A stretch of DNA of 64,000 nt from Ohtaekwangia sp035628875 (GCA_035628875.1 DASPIZ010000151.1:1-64000), one strand, 5' to 3'; shown: positions 18,672-27,572, numbered from the stretch's first letter. A program made the numbers and translations. Notes: generated from the sequence alone by a model not told the origin.

Positions 18672-20102
18672 TCAAGGTACGATAGTAATAATCACTCTTT
18701 TGTATCTTGACAGTTGGGGAATTCCTTTGTCTGTTACTTTCAAAACAAAATGTGCGGTTTCTTTTTGCTTAACATATGGCGCCTTTACATTGATTATACG
18801 AAGGTTCTCCGCGGATGCAATCTTTATCAATTCATTATACGAACCGGCTTCCTGATAATTAAACCATAAGTAACTGATATGATCTCCATCAGGATCTGAA
18901 GATCCACTCGCATCAAGTTTAAACCATTCACCGGATTTAACAGTAATCGTTTCAGCATGTGTTAATACAGGAACCGGTGGGTGGTTGGCTTCCTGATAGG
19001 ACTTTAAGCACCAGTCCATTCTCGCTGCAAAATCATGTTGAAAATCATCGCGCCAACGCCACAACGTTGCTTTGTTGTCAGCGAATTCAGTTGTATCCTG
19101 CCTGACAGCCCGTCCATGCTTATTATATAAATAAGGCGTGTAACGATCCATGGCATCGGTCCAGATTGCCCTTGATTCCGGTTCAAAAGGAACACCCGAT
19201 TCACCCTTCTTTCGTGTCTCGAATTCGGGCTGGTATAATTCGTAACGGCCACCCCATCCGCCCCAGTCAGGGTGTGAAGGGTAATGCAATCCATTCGGTA
19301 TTAGGGACAACCATGCCGGCGTGTCTCCCTCCATAATGTAGGCAACATCAGGATACATTATGCCCAAAGGTCCATGGCCTTGTTGAATGTTTTCTTTCAG
19401 CCATTGGTTACTGATCACTTCGTTGTCTATGCCTTTTATAAACCTGCCAATGGAAGCCCAGGTAGCGCTACCATAATCATCACCGGGACTAACAATGTAA
19501 AACAAGTCGGGAAAATTCTTCCGGATCCATAAGCCACTATCGTCCTGATCAGATATGGTATAAACCCGGAGTTTTGCGATTAATTTCGTTGTCTCGGATG
19601 CTGACTTTGTATTTTTAATTTTGTACAACGCCTGGGCTAGCGTATTTGATCCACCCCAAACAGATATCCACAACGGACGTTCATCCTGCTCATCCAAGGT
19701 CTTTATGATCCAGTCCGACCCTTCTGAGTCCTTTCCCTTACCAACCCCTTCCATACCATACGCAGCTATACCATCTTTCACTTTTGCCATCAGCATTTCA
19801 GCTGTGGGGAAACCCCCTTCATGTTTAACCAGATTGGGCTGTACCAGGCCATACGCCTCAATTACCTTTCTAATCGACCCTGGTGCTATGCTTGTCTTTT
19901 GCCAGCAAGAAGTTGTGGCAATAAGACCTTTAATGTCAATCACATTAGCATACAAAAGTAATCGAACCAGAGACTGTGTATCATCAGGATCGGCTTCGAT
20001 ATCAGTCAAAATGATCACCCTGTTTTTTTCAGAGGCCTGGGCGAAGCTTGATTGCATAAATGTTAAACACAAGACAATGGTAACACAAATAAATTTTCTC
20101 AT
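18672..20102 (-). CDS. DUF1593 secreted nucleoside-hydrolase-like protein (Sde182 type)
   Basis: A 476-residue exported protein with a signal peptide ending SSFAQ (about residue 21). The N-terminal domain (about 27-320) has the nucleoside-hydrolase-like metal motif ILTDIEADPDDTQSL (D34, D38, D40, D41) and further DUF1593 blocks WISVWGGSNTLAQALY and YTISDQDDSGLWIR. The C-terminal part (about 375-476) is Ig/PKD-like (LDASGSSDPDGDHISYLW). This architecture is that of Sde182-type proteins found with plant-cell-wall degradation genes; the reaction is, to my knowledge, not firmly established. Single minus-strand gene, upstream of which lies the divergent unknown gene at 20302. Confidence 0.88.
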   Translation of the reverse strand: MRKFICVTIVLCLTFMQSSFAQASEKNRVIILTDIEADPDDTQSLVRLLLYANVIDIKGLIATTSCWQKTSIAPGSIRKVIEAYGLVQPNLVKHEGGFPTAEMLMAKVKDGIAAYGMEGVGKGKDSEGSDWIIKTLDEQDERPLWISVWGGSNTLAQALYKIKNTKSASETTKLIAKLRVYTISDQDDSGLWIRKNFPDLFYIVSPGDDYGSATWASIGRFIKGIDNEVISNQWLKENIQQGHGPLGIMYPDVAYIMEGDTPAWLSLIPNGLHYPSHPDWGGWGGRYELYQPEFETRKKGESGVPFEPESRAIWTDAMDRYTPYLYNKHGRAVRQDTTEFADNKATLWRWRDDFQHDFAARMDWCLKSYQEANHPPVPVLTHAETITVKSGEWFKLDASGSSDPDGDHISYLWFNYQEAGSYNELIKIASAENLRIINVKAPYVKQKETAHFVLKVTDKGIPQLSRYKRVIITIVP

Positions 20103-20301
20103 GAGAGCGGAGTCTGTGAAATATTAAAAACCGGTTTAGTCGATACCTTTGAAAGTATAAAAAAAATTTCAAATCATTGCGGTTTATTTGAAAGCTCAAG
20201 AGGGCTCAGGTTCTTCGTAGCACAGGCACACACCAGAAAAAAATCGAATTTATTTTTATCACAACATAGACCTGGTATGTTGTATTTATTATATTTCTCG
20301 C

Positions 20302-21123
20302 ATGCTCATCGAAGAAAAAAAACTCTCCCACTGGATTAATAATTTCTATGGATACGGCTCGTGGAACGCGAAGTTCTGGTTTATTAGTTATGAAGAAAGT
20401 GGTGGTGATGTACCGGAGCAGGTTGCAGAACAAATTAATTATTTTCATAAAGTCCATATTCAAAACACCAGCGCAACGCTGTGCGATCTCCGCGATATGT
20501 ACAGACAGCTCGACGCCCGATGGTATGGCCCTAAAGCAGCCACATTTGCTAGACTGTTCGAATATCGGTTCGGCACTGACGCCATACAAAACAACATATG
20601 GAAAAACCTTATTGCGTTTGTACATGGTTATAAAAACGAAGACGTCTATGATGTTCTCGACTATCAGAAGCATTCTTTCGCGTCAACATCTCATTGTCAG
20701 GAGGCACTGATCAGATTATTTCCTTTGCCGAGCCCGCACAACCATGCGTGGTATTATAGCTGGCTCGATATGCCTCAATTGAACTTCATCAAAACACGTG
20801 ACGCCTACCAGGAACATGTTTACAACGATCGCATCCGCAACATTCTTACAAACATTCCAATACACAAACCGGACGTTGTTTTAATGTATGGCATGGATAA
20901 CATCAACAAGCTTAAAAATTCCATACAGAGTTGCTTTGAGAACGTCAGGTTCCAAATGGTTAAAGGAACAAAACTGGAAACACCACAACATCATCGAGCC
21001 GATCTCAACGGGACAACGATGCTGATTACAACGCAGATTCCAACATTACGACACAACCGAATCGAAAGCGGATTTAACTGGATAGAATTCGGAAGAAAAA
21101 TTAAATCAAATCTTCCGCAGTAA
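20302..21123 (+). CDS. Conserved-looking cytoplasmic protein of unknown function
   Basis: A 273-residue soluble protein with no signal peptide or membrane segment. I do not recognise it securely. It begins with a helix and WNAKFWFISYEESGGD, has a Trp/Tyr-rich middle (PHNHAWYYSWLDMPQL), then a strand-loop PDVVLMYGMDN and ends with TTQIPTLRHNRIESGFNWI. An early WFIS(Y)EE strand, a later VV-MYG strand and a late His-containing motif loosely resemble the layout of the uracil-DNA-glycosylase-like fold, but the diagnostic motifs (GEAPG, HPSP) are absent, so I do not assign it. Single gene between divergent DUF1593 and a converging membrane protein gene. Confidence 0.75.
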   Translation: MLIEEKKLSHWINNFYGYGSWNAKFWFISYEESGGDVPEQVAEQINYFHKVHIQNTSATLCDLRDMYRQLDARWYGPKAATFARLFEYRFGTDAIQNNIWKNLIAFVHGYKNEDVYDVLDYQKHSFASTSHCQEALIRLFPLPSPHNHAWYYSWLDMPQLNFIKTRDAYQEHVYNDRIRNILTNIPIHKPDVVLMYGMDNINKLKNSIQSCFENVRFQMVKGTKLETPQHHRADLNGTTMLITTQIPTLRHNRIESGFNWIEFGRKIKSNLPQ

Positions 21124-21166
21124 CGAGAGAACACTGATGATTAGCAACCATCACTGCGCAATCTGA

Positions 21167-21625
21167 TCAACCAAGGGTATTACCGTTGACCTGCCTTACG
21201 ATGGTTTTGAAAAAATACCCCCACGGCATGGCAATGATCGGTAGTAATACCCACATGAATGCGATCGTCATACCGTAAGCAGGAGACGCGATCAATGTTC
21301 CCCCAGCCCATAACGGATAGGCTACCATAATCAACCATATCACCTTATAGAAAATCTGGAATATGATAATAGGAAGCATCTTTAGTGGATTTAGTATGCC
21401 CAGCAACGAAAGCACTGAATACGCCCCCCATACACTGTAAGCCACTGCGTTTAGTGGGTCCCATACTTCTTTCTGTGAAATAATTTTACTCCATGAATCC
21501 ATCCCCACAAAAATAAAAGTAAGGCAGAACACCAGGCGCAAAAGATAAATTTGCATCGGTCTTACGCCGTCATAGTGATTTTCGTTTCGTTTGAATGGCG
21601 CAAATAGGATCTGGTATGCTTTCAT
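21167..21625 (-). CDS. Small integral membrane protein, unknown function
   Basis: A 152-residue protein with four predicted transmembrane helices (about residues 28-45, 62-78, 82-105, 115-140) and a basic N-terminal tail (FKRNENHYDGVRPMQIYLL). Total architecture resembles small DoxX-like four-helix proteins, but I do not see a defining motif. It lies alone, converging with the unknown gene at 20302 and divergent from the LytS gene. Confidence 0.7.
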   Translation of the reverse strand: MKAYQILFAPFKRNENHYDGVRPMQIYLLRLVFCLTFIFVGMDSWSKIISQKEVWDPLNAVAYSVWGAYSVLSLLGILNPLKMLPIIIFQIFYKVIWLIMVAYPLWAGGTLIASPAYGMTIAFMWVLLPIIAMPWGYFFKTIVRQVNGNTLG

Positions 21626-21832
21626 GTTTTTTTTAGACGAAGCTGCTCACGCATCTCATGAAAAAAAAATATTCCTGACATACGATAGTCCTTGACTGTC
21701 CAATTGTGGATTCCGCCTGATGAAGTGTTTTATCATGGAAAAACACTATTTCGTCAGTATCAAAAGCATTTATATCCCTAAACATTGGATCAACGCATTT
21801 GATTAACTCATTTTTGGATATATTTCACATAA

Positions 21833-22837
21833 ATGAGTAAGCAGTATAAATTGGCATTTTGGATCCTCCTGTCTCTGCTGATATTCTTTTTATTTAATCG
21901 GCTCTTTCAGATTGCCGTGCCTGAAATTGCCCTGCCGTTTTCTATTGGGACTACGATTATTCTGATATCAGCTTTTGCCAGTGGTCGCATACTGACTTTG
22001 GTCTGGCTACGCACACTTACCTCCGTGAAGTCAGTACAAGCCATATCCATACTTCTGGCCTTTATAATACTTGGCTTTATTATCATCGCCTTTTTGCTGA
22101 ATGCAATGATTGAAAAGACAACACTCTTTCCGTTCGCGGCTACCGTATTAACTATTTTTCTCGTGGCAGCCTCCGTAGCTGCCGTGGTTACAATTATACG
22201 TCATCAATACAAAACGAAGATTCAGTTCGCCCAGGCTGCCATGGTGCAAAGTAGAAGCGAATTACAGTTACTTCAGTCGCAACTTAGTCCACATTTCCTT
22301 TTTAACACACTCAACAATCTGTATGGGTTGTCGCTTACCAAACCGGAAAAAGTGCCTGTGTTACTGTTAAAACTTTCTGAGTTGCTTAGATATTCGGTTT
22401 ATGACGTTAAAGAGGTATATGTATCCATACAGGATGAGGTGGATTATATCATGAACTACATCGCGTTTGAAAAAATCCGGCTTGAGCCGCGGCTGTCTAT
22501 CAACCTTGACATAGAGAGCTTTCCGGACGCGTGCAAGATACCACCAATGTTACTTGTCGTATTTATCGAAAATGCATTCAAACATTCGCGGAACGTATCA
22601 GAACAAAACATTTTTATTGAAATCGGACTCCATCGGAAATTGGATGAAATTAATTTCACAATAAAAAATTCCTGTTCACCCATTGAACAACCATCAATAC
22701 GCAAGGATCGACATTCCGGGTTTGGACTTGAAAGTGTCCGGAAAAGACTCGATCTTTTATATCAAAACAGGTACACCTTACGTATTGAACAAACCAAAAC
22801 AGAACACCGTGTTCATTTAATTTTGCCATGTCAGTAA
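21833..22837 (+). CDS. LytS/YehU-type membrane sensor histidine kinase
   Basis: A 334-residue inner-membrane kinase. Four hydrophobic segments fill residues about 8-125, followed by a short coiled linker and the His_kinase domain with H154 in LQSQLSPHFLFNTLN. The ATP-binding part is compressed, as usual in this class, with the N box FIENAFKHS and the G box SGFGLESVRKRL. The stop overlaps the start of the response regulator gene by 10 bp, so the two are translationally coupled. No separate ligand domain is present; the stimulus is unknown. Confidence 0.93.
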   Translation: MSKQYKLAFWILLSLLIFFLFNRLFQIAVPEIALPFSIGTTIILISAFASGRILTLVWLRTLTSVKSVQAISILLAFIILGFIIIAFLLNAMIEKTTLFPFAATVLTIFLVAASVAAVVTIIRHQYKTKIQFAQAAMVQSRSELQLLQSQLSPHFLFNTLNNLYGLSLTKPEKVPVLLLKLSELLRYSVYDVKEVYVSIQDEVDYIMNYIAFEKIRLEPRLSINLDIESFPDACKIPPMLLVVFIENAFKHSRNVSEQNIFIEIGLHRKLDEINFTIKNSCSPIEQPSIRKDRHSGFGLESVRKRLDLLYQNRYTLRIEQTKTEHRVHLILPCQ

Positions 22838-23535
22838 AACTAAAGTGTCTGATCGTTGACGACGAGCCTATTGCACGTCAAATTGTCGAAAAGTACTGTT
22901 CGCATCTTCCGGAACTTGAAGTTGTTGACTCTTGCAGCAGTGCTTTACAGGCCAAAACGATATTAACATCGCAGCCGGTCGACTTACTATTTTTAGATAT
23001 CAATATGCCAATTCTGGATGGGCTGGCATTTGTGAAGACGCTAAAAAATTCGCCGCAGATAATCTTTACTACCGCATATAAAGAATATGCACATGAAGCG
23101 TTTGATGTAAATGCATGTGACTACCTCCTTAAACCCTTTTCGTTTGAGCGATTTATTGTTGCCGTTGACAAAGCCAAAGGAAACATAATTACGCCTGACG
23201 TATCCATTCTTCAGTCGGATCCAAACCGCTCATTGTTTCTTAAATCTGACGGAAGAATGCTCAGCGTTAATTTGGCGGATATTCTCTATGCAGAAGCTCA
23301 GGGTAACAACGTGAAAGTTGTCACAGTCAAGAACACCATCACGACCCCGCTCACGTTTTCAGCTTTCGAAGGTCAGCTTCCGCGAACACAATTCATTCGG
23401 GTGCATCGTTCGTTTATTATCAACAAATCAAAGGTTAAAATCATTGAAGGCAATCGCGTAATCATGGATGATATTGAAATCCCAATCGGTTCAAACCATC
23501 GGGAACAATTTCTAAAAGAGATTGGCGCAAAATAG
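22828..23535 (+). CDS. LytTR-family response regulator
   Basis: A 235-residue response regulator. The receiver domain (about 1-120) shows the acidic pocket VDDEPIAR, phospho-acceptor D57 in LLFLDINMP, and the switch residues T (FTTAYK) and K (LLKPFSF). The C-terminal LytTR DNA-binding domain (about 140-235) has the family pattern ILYAEAQGNNVKVVT, PRTQFIRVHRSFIIN and IPIGSNHREQF. It partners the kinase encoded immediately upstream. The next gene starts only 85 bp later but behind its own promoter and a long hairpin, so this pair probably ends here. Confidence 0.94.
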   Translation: MSVKLKCLIVDDEPIARQIVEKYCSHLPELEVVDSCSSALQAKTILTSQPVDLLFLDINMPILDGLAFVKTLKNSPQIIFTTAYKEYAHEAFDVNACDYLLKPFSFERFIVAVDKAKGNIITPDVSILQSDPNRSLFLKSDGRMLSVNLADILYAEAQGNNVKVVTVKNTITTPLTFSAFEGQLPRTQFIRVHRSFIINKSKVKIIEGNRVIMDDIEIPIGSNHREQFLKEIGAK

Positions 23536-23550
23536 ATAAATCGTTTCCCG

Positions 23551-23593
23551 AAAGGTAAGTTTATTTGTCTTTTTGACAAATAAACTTACCTTT
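23551..23593. promoter_or_regulatory. Perfect 19-bp inverted repeat over a promoter (operator and/or terminator)
   Basis: AAAGGTAAGTTTATTTGTC (23551-23569) is the exact reverse complement of 23575-23593, with a five-T loop. It starts 16 bp after the LytTR stop and contains both promoter elements of the downstream membrane protein/XRE unit: the -33 TTTG in the left arm and most of the -7 TACCTTTG in the right arm. It may be an operator for the XRE regulator, a two-way terminator, or both. Confidence 0.7.
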
Positions 23594-23594
23594 G
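23564..23594 (+). promoter_or_regulatory. Consensus Bacteroidota promoter TTTG-N19-TACCTTTG
   Basis: TTTG at 23564-23567, exactly 19 bp, then TACCTTTG at 23587-23594. This is the textbook -33/-7 arrangement and lies 26 bp before the ATG at 23621. It is the best promoter match I found in the window. Confidence 0.78.
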
Positions 23595-23620
23595 TCACGG
23601 ATTAACCAGCCAAATCGCTT

Positions 23621-23980
23621 ATGAAAAACGCATCGAAAATTCTTTATTATTCCAAATACCTGGCGTTCACCCTTATCGCTTTCGGGGTATTGGTTATTTT
23701 TTTTGACACTTCTTCCGGACGTGAAATACCGTTATTAGTAGGATTATTTACGCTGTTAATCTCGACTGAGAAGGCATCAGACGAACGATCCGTTCAAATA
23801 AAAACGACGTCATTGTACTTTGCCTTTTGTCTTTCCTATGGCGTCAAAATGATTACGACTAATTTACATCAGCACGCCTTAATCTCTTTTGAACTGCTAG
23901 AAATCAACCATTTCCTGATCCTAACGTTGGCCATCTCAAACATTGTTTTCTATAGCCGATTGTATATCCTGAAGCATTGA
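23621..23980 (+). CDS. Small membrane protein paired with an XRE regulator
   Basis: A 119-residue protein with three to four hydrophobic segments (about 14-29, 34-48, 63-76, 92-113) and a cytoplasmic-looking EKASDERSVQIKTTS linker. A DER motif between membrane segments is typical of the small DUF2178-like proteins that are encoded just before a short Cro/CI-type regulator in many bacteria and archaea. Here the regulator ATG is 3 bp after this stop. The pair is expressed from the promoter on the 19-bp inverted repeat. The biochemical role of these membrane proteins is not known to me. Confidence 0.8.
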   Translation: MKNASKILYYSKYLAFTLIAFGVLVIFFDTSSGREIPLLVGLFTLLISTEKASDERSVQIKTTSLYFAFCLSYGVKMITTNLHQHALISFELLEINHFLILTLAISNIVFYSRLYILKH

Positions 23981-23983
23981 TTG

Positions 23984-24193
23984 ATGAAAAATACTTTAAA
24001 AGTAGAACGGGCAAAACAAAATATAACCCAGGCTGAACTCGCGGAGAAGGTCGGGGTATCGCGACAAACCATTAACTCCATAGAAATCGGAAAGTATGTG
24101 CCGTCTACATTACTCGCATTGAAAATTGCAAGTGTTTTCAAAGTCCGTCTCGACGATATTTTTTCTTTGGAAGACAAGGATTGGAATTGCTAG
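23984..24193 (+). CDS. XRE (Cro/CI)-type helix-turn-helix regulator
   Basis: A 69-residue single-domain DNA-binding protein. The HTH lies at about residues 6-55: LKVERAKQNITQAELAEKVG, VSRQTINSIEIGKYVPS, TLLALKIASVF, then the C-terminal DDIFSLED tail typical of this small class. I place the start at ATG 23984 rather than at the TTG three bases earlier, since ATG gives a normal N-terminus. It likely represses its own promoter by binding the inverted repeat at 23551-23593; this is inference from position and symmetry. Confidence 0.9.
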   Translation: MKNTLKVERAKQNITQAELAEKVGVSRQTINSIEIGKYVPSTLLALKIASVFKVRLDDIFSLEDKDWNC

Positions 24194-24285
24194 TCTCAAT
24201 TGACTTCAATATTTAATAATCAATTAGGACGGTGATGTTCATCATCCTACTTGGTTTGGATCAAACAATGCGTCAGTTTATTCGC

Positions 24286-25899
24286 CTACTTCCTCCTTTG
24301 CGAAAACATCCACGAAAGAAATGCGGGTTCCGCAAAGGCATTATCCCAACTGTTGTGATTTACACCCGGATACTCCGAATATTTGTTTTCCACTTTAAGA
24401 GATTTCAATTTAGCAAGCATCTCGCGCGAAAGCTTAACATCAACGACGGCATCATCCGCACCGTGAAAAACCCAGAATGCCGTTTTCTTTACGCGCTTGT
24501 CGTAGGCCTTTGCATCACCGCCACCACAAATAGGTAATGCAGCTGCATATAGATCCGGATAACGGTAAACGGATTCAAATGTCCCCATCCCGCCCATCGA
24601 AAGTCCTGCAATGTACACTCTTGATTGATCCACAGCTTCCTCTTTTATGATTTGTTTTACGAGTTCATTGGCAGCAACCAAAGGCCATTGTGCCGGCACG
24701 CTATAATCAAAACTAATCTTCAACGGTTGTGTCGACCTGTCAACCCGCGCGTTTGCCCAATAAGAATTTACCGGACACTGTGGTATCACCACAATCGCGG
24801 GAAATTTTTTACGGTGTTCCTCTTTCAGGAAAAGTTTTGCACCGTGCACAAGTTGTTTTTCGTTGTCGCTACCACGTTCGCCTGCACCGTGCAGAAAAAG
24901 AATCAGGGGATACTTTTTATTTTTATCATAATCCTCAGGGTATAAGATGCGATACGGAAGTATATTATTTCCTGCTGATTCAAACTCTCTGTACAGATAA
25001 GGTTTAAGTGTTGCATCCTGAGTTTTCAATAACCCTTGTATATCGAGCCATTCAGCGAAGCGTTCAATCCATTTGTCGGTGGGAAGATTTTGTGTCCGCA
25101 TACCGAAACCGTGATCTCCGCGTGCATAGAGATGGAGTTCAGCATCCTTCTTTGCATTAAGCCATGCACTATACAAGTTAACACTGTGCGGCGCCAAACC
25201 AAGCCCGTCATTGGAAGCAGCAAGTATAAACAGCGGCGGCGCATCACTGGCAATTGTACCGATCATTTCTTCTGGAAAATAAGGATATACAGGGGCCGCA
25301 AAGTCTGGTCTGTTCTCGCGCGTGTAGCCAAACAGTGACCCTGAAGCTACCGTACCTCCTGCTGAAAAGCCCATAATGCCAATCCGGTTAGGTATCAGAT
25401 TATATTCATCAGCATGTTCCCGAACGTAAGCGATGGCTTTCCGTCCGTCAGCAATGGCGAGTGGAATTACAGCAGCATTCGCTTCATCAAATTCTTTCTT
25501 ACCCCACTTTGCCGTAACCTCCTGTACCGGGTCCGTTGTAAGACTGCGCGCCAGCCTGTATTTTAACACAAAACACGTAACACCTTTTTCAACGAGCCAC
25601 TTCGCTACGTCATAACCTTCACTGTTAATGGATAATGCATGAAACGCACCTCCTGGAGCAATGATTACCGCAGTACCATTGGCTTTTCCTTCCTCGGGCT
25701 GGAATACCGTTAAGGTTGGTTTACTTACATTGTACACCACCTTTGTTTGCCATGCATTACTATCGTTTTCCGCCTCACTCCATGTCCACGATTCAGAACC
25801 AGGTGCAGCGCCGTCATAAAGGTGAATTACTTTTTGTTGTGCCGCAGCATTGGTAGCACAAAACAACAGACATAGCAGTAAGCCAAAAGATGATTTCAT
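24286..25899 (-). CDS. Two-domain secreted carbohydrate esterase
   Basis: A 537-residue exported protein (signal peptide ending ATNAAAQQ, about residue 20) that joins two alpha/beta-hydrolases. Domain 1 (about 25-290) is of the dienelactone/acetyl-xylan esterase type: oxyanion-type APGGAFHAL, nucleophile S179 in GFSAGGT, and late His in ARGDHGFGM. Domain 2 (about 305-537) is CE1/phospholipase-like: LFLHGAGERG, nucleophile S434 in GLSMGGMGT, acid D in FHGADDAVVD and His in GVNHNSWD. Both catalytic triads appear complete. Such fusions combine, for example, acetyl and feruloyl esterase activity on hemicellulose; the precise esters are inference. Monocistronic, divergent from the MFS gene. Confidence 0.9.
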   Translation of the reverse strand: MKSSFGLLLCLLFCATNAAAQQKVIHLYDGAAPGSESWTWSEAENDSNAWQTKVVYNVSKPTLTVFQPEEGKANGTAVIIAPGGAFHALSINSEGYDVAKWLVEKGVTCFVLKYRLARSLTTDPVQEVTAKWGKKEFDEANAAVIPLAIADGRKAIAYVREHADEYNLIPNRIGIMGFSAGGTVASGSLFGYTRENRPDFAAPVYPYFPEEMIGTIASDAPPLFILAASNDGLGLAPHSVNLYSAWLNAKKDAELHLYARGDHGFGMRTQNLPTDKWIERFAEWLDIQGLLKTQDATLKPYLYREFESAGNNILPYRILYPEDYDKNKKYPLILFLHGAGERGSDNEKQLVHGAKLFLKEEHRKKFPAIVVIPQCPVNSYWANARVDRSTQPLKISFDYSVPAQWPLVAANELVKQIIKEEAVDQSRVYIAGLSMGGMGTFESVYRYPDLYAAALPICGGGDAKAYDKRVKKTAFWVFHGADDAVVDVKLSREMLAKLKSLKVENKYSEYPGVNHNSWDNAFAEPAFLSWMFSQRRK

Positions 25900-26076
25900 T
25901 GATTAATTATTTATAACTTCCTTGATAACCGCCAGACATTGTGCCCGGGATCCACGAGAAAAATACAAAAGTTTTCAGAAGATGCTAATATGTTCTCTAA
26001 AAATCAGGATTTCAAAATGTCCAAAATCACCATTTGAAAATGCAAAAAACACCCTGTTAAAATATCACGGAAGCGT

Positions 26077-26084
26077 TACTTTTG
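26077..26084 (+). promoter_or_regulatory. -7-like element just before the MFS start
   Basis: TACTTTTG matches TAnnTTTG and ends 8 bp before the ATG at 26093, so transcription would begin almost at the start codon (a nearly leaderless mRNA). No good -33 lies 19 bp upstream. It supports the downstream ATG as the true start. Confidence 0.35.
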
Positions 26085-26092
26085 CCCCCACT

Positions 26093-27274
26093 ATGAAAAT
26101 GAAACCCGCCGAATTCATTGCTTTGTCAGCCTGCACCATGACCTTGACGGCACTTGGTATTGACATCATGCTTCCTGTGTTTGCCGAGCTTCGGGATCAC
26201 TTCAACCTTTCGCCGGAGTCAACAGCAACGTCCCAGATCATTGTGTTTTTTTTCATGGGACAAATTGCACAGATCGTTTTCGGTATTCTATCCGATCGTT
26301 TCGGACGAATCGCTATTCTAAGGGTCGGTTTTCCTCTCTATATCATCGGTGGTATCGTGGCGGCGTTTGCCCCTAGTCTGGGTGTTATGTTCGCCGCGAG
26401 GTTCGTCGCAGGTATGGGTGCGTCCGCTGTGTTCATGGCAACCATCGCCGGCGTGCGAGACCGCTTCGTCGGCGACCAGATGGCACGGGTCATGTCGCTC
26501 ATTCTTACCATCTTTTTGTTCACGCCAATACTTGCACCCTTTTTAGGAATCGCCATTCTTTCATTATCATCGTGGCAAATGGTATTCCTCACACCACCTT
26601 TGTTTGCCGTAATTGTTTTTATCTGGTCACTCCGACTCGAGGAATCACTACCAAAAGAAAAACGCAACGCCCTAAATTGGAGAAGCATCACTCATTCCCT
26701 CAGGAAAGTAATGAGTAACCGAACCTTTCTCCGATATACCGCCGTGACAACAATTCTATTCGCCGGGCTAAGTTCATATGTTGCAAGTTCCGAACGTATT
26801 GTTGGCGAAATTTACGGAAGACCGGACTTGTTTCCCTGGATCTTTGCAGCCATTGGCTTACTTATGTCTCTTTGTTCTTTACTTAATTCACGACTGTCAT
26901 CCCGCTTTGGCGCACGACGCACCTTACGTTGGCTTCTTATAGCATATACCGTAGTCGCAAGTTGTTTACTGCTCCATGCAATTTCGGTTGGTAATCTACC
27001 CCACATGATAACGTTCTTCCTGTCCGTTGCTGCACTCATGGCACTCAATATCGCAGTCGAACCCAATAGCAGCGCACTGGCACTCGAACCCATGGGAGAC
27101 TTCGCCGGTATGGCCGCCGCTGTATACGGAACGTTCTTCTTTTTCATTGGGTCTTCCTTCGGCTCCATCATCAGTCACCTCATGGTGAATGGCGTATTCC
27201 CCCTCGTTGTCGGATTTTTTTTAATAGGCGTGCTCACCCTCCTCCTCATATTTAGTGATCACCATAAGAATTGA
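26093..27274 (+). CDS. MFS multidrug exporter, Bcr/CflA-like
   Basis: A 393-residue inner-membrane drug/proton antiporter with about 12 transmembrane helices. Family blocks: LTALGIDIMLPVFAEL in helix 1, QIAQIVFGILSDRFGRIAIL for the loop 2-3 signature, and RFVAGMGASAVFMATIAGV in helices 4-5. The frame is open a further 57 codons upstream, but that extension is charged, unlike transporters, and a promoter-like TACTTTTG lies inside it, so I choose the ATG at 26093. The C-terminus (FGSIISHLMVNG) is complete. The gene is single, divergent from the esterase gene; substrate unknown. Confidence 0.9.
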   Translation: MKMKPAEFIALSACTMTLTALGIDIMLPVFAELRDHFNLSPESTATSQIIVFFFMGQIAQIVFGILSDRFGRIAILRVGFPLYIIGGIVAAFAPSLGVMFAARFVAGMGASAVFMATIAGVRDRFVGDQMARVMSLILTIFLFTPILAPFLGIAILSLSSWQMVFLTPPLFAVIVFIWSLRLEESLPKEKRNALNWRSITHSLRKVMSNRTFLRYTAVTTILFAGLSSYVASSERIVGEIYGRPDLFPWIFAAIGLLMSLCSLLNSRLSSRFGARRTLRWLLIAYTVVASCLLLHAISVGNLPHMITFFLSVAALMALNIAVEPNSSALALEPMGDFAGMAAAVYGTFFFFIGSSFGSIISHLMVNGVFPLVVGFFLIGVLTLLLIFSDHHKN

Positions 27275-27453
27275 ATTCAATTTTGGGCGTGCCCTCGCCT
27301 ACCATGTTGCGTTAACGTCAATGTTACCTATCAAATTAAAAATTTAATATGACATTGAAACGCTACCAATGGCGAGGTCGCGCTTTCGCTACTCGCCAAT
27401 CCACCCACATGCCACTTCGGGCTCAGACATGCCGCTCAATCGCTCACGCGGGA

Positions 27454-27507
27454 GGTTCGAGGTTCAAAGTGTTCAAAGTTTAAAGTTTAAAGTTCAAGGT
27501 TGGTTTT
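27454..27507 (+). repeat. Heptamer-phased repeat, TTYAAAG type (copy 1)
   Basis: Degenerate 7-bp units such as TTCAAAG, TTTAAAG, TTTAAAG and TTCAAGG run in phase. The last 24 bp (27484-27507) recur without change at 27711-27734. Confidence 0.75.
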
Positions 27508-27572
27508 ATGATAATTCATAGCTTACGTAAATTTCAAGGAGAACGAACAAAAGACGATTGAAACATCTCGTG

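Noticed and set aside
20206..20673. 155-codon minus-strand frame
   Set aside because: It lies antisense in the firm gene at 20302-21123, whose codon pattern and product look real.
25922..26092. 57-residue N-terminal extension of the MFS protein
   Set aside because: Charged and unlike transporter N-termini, and a promoter-like element lies inside it.
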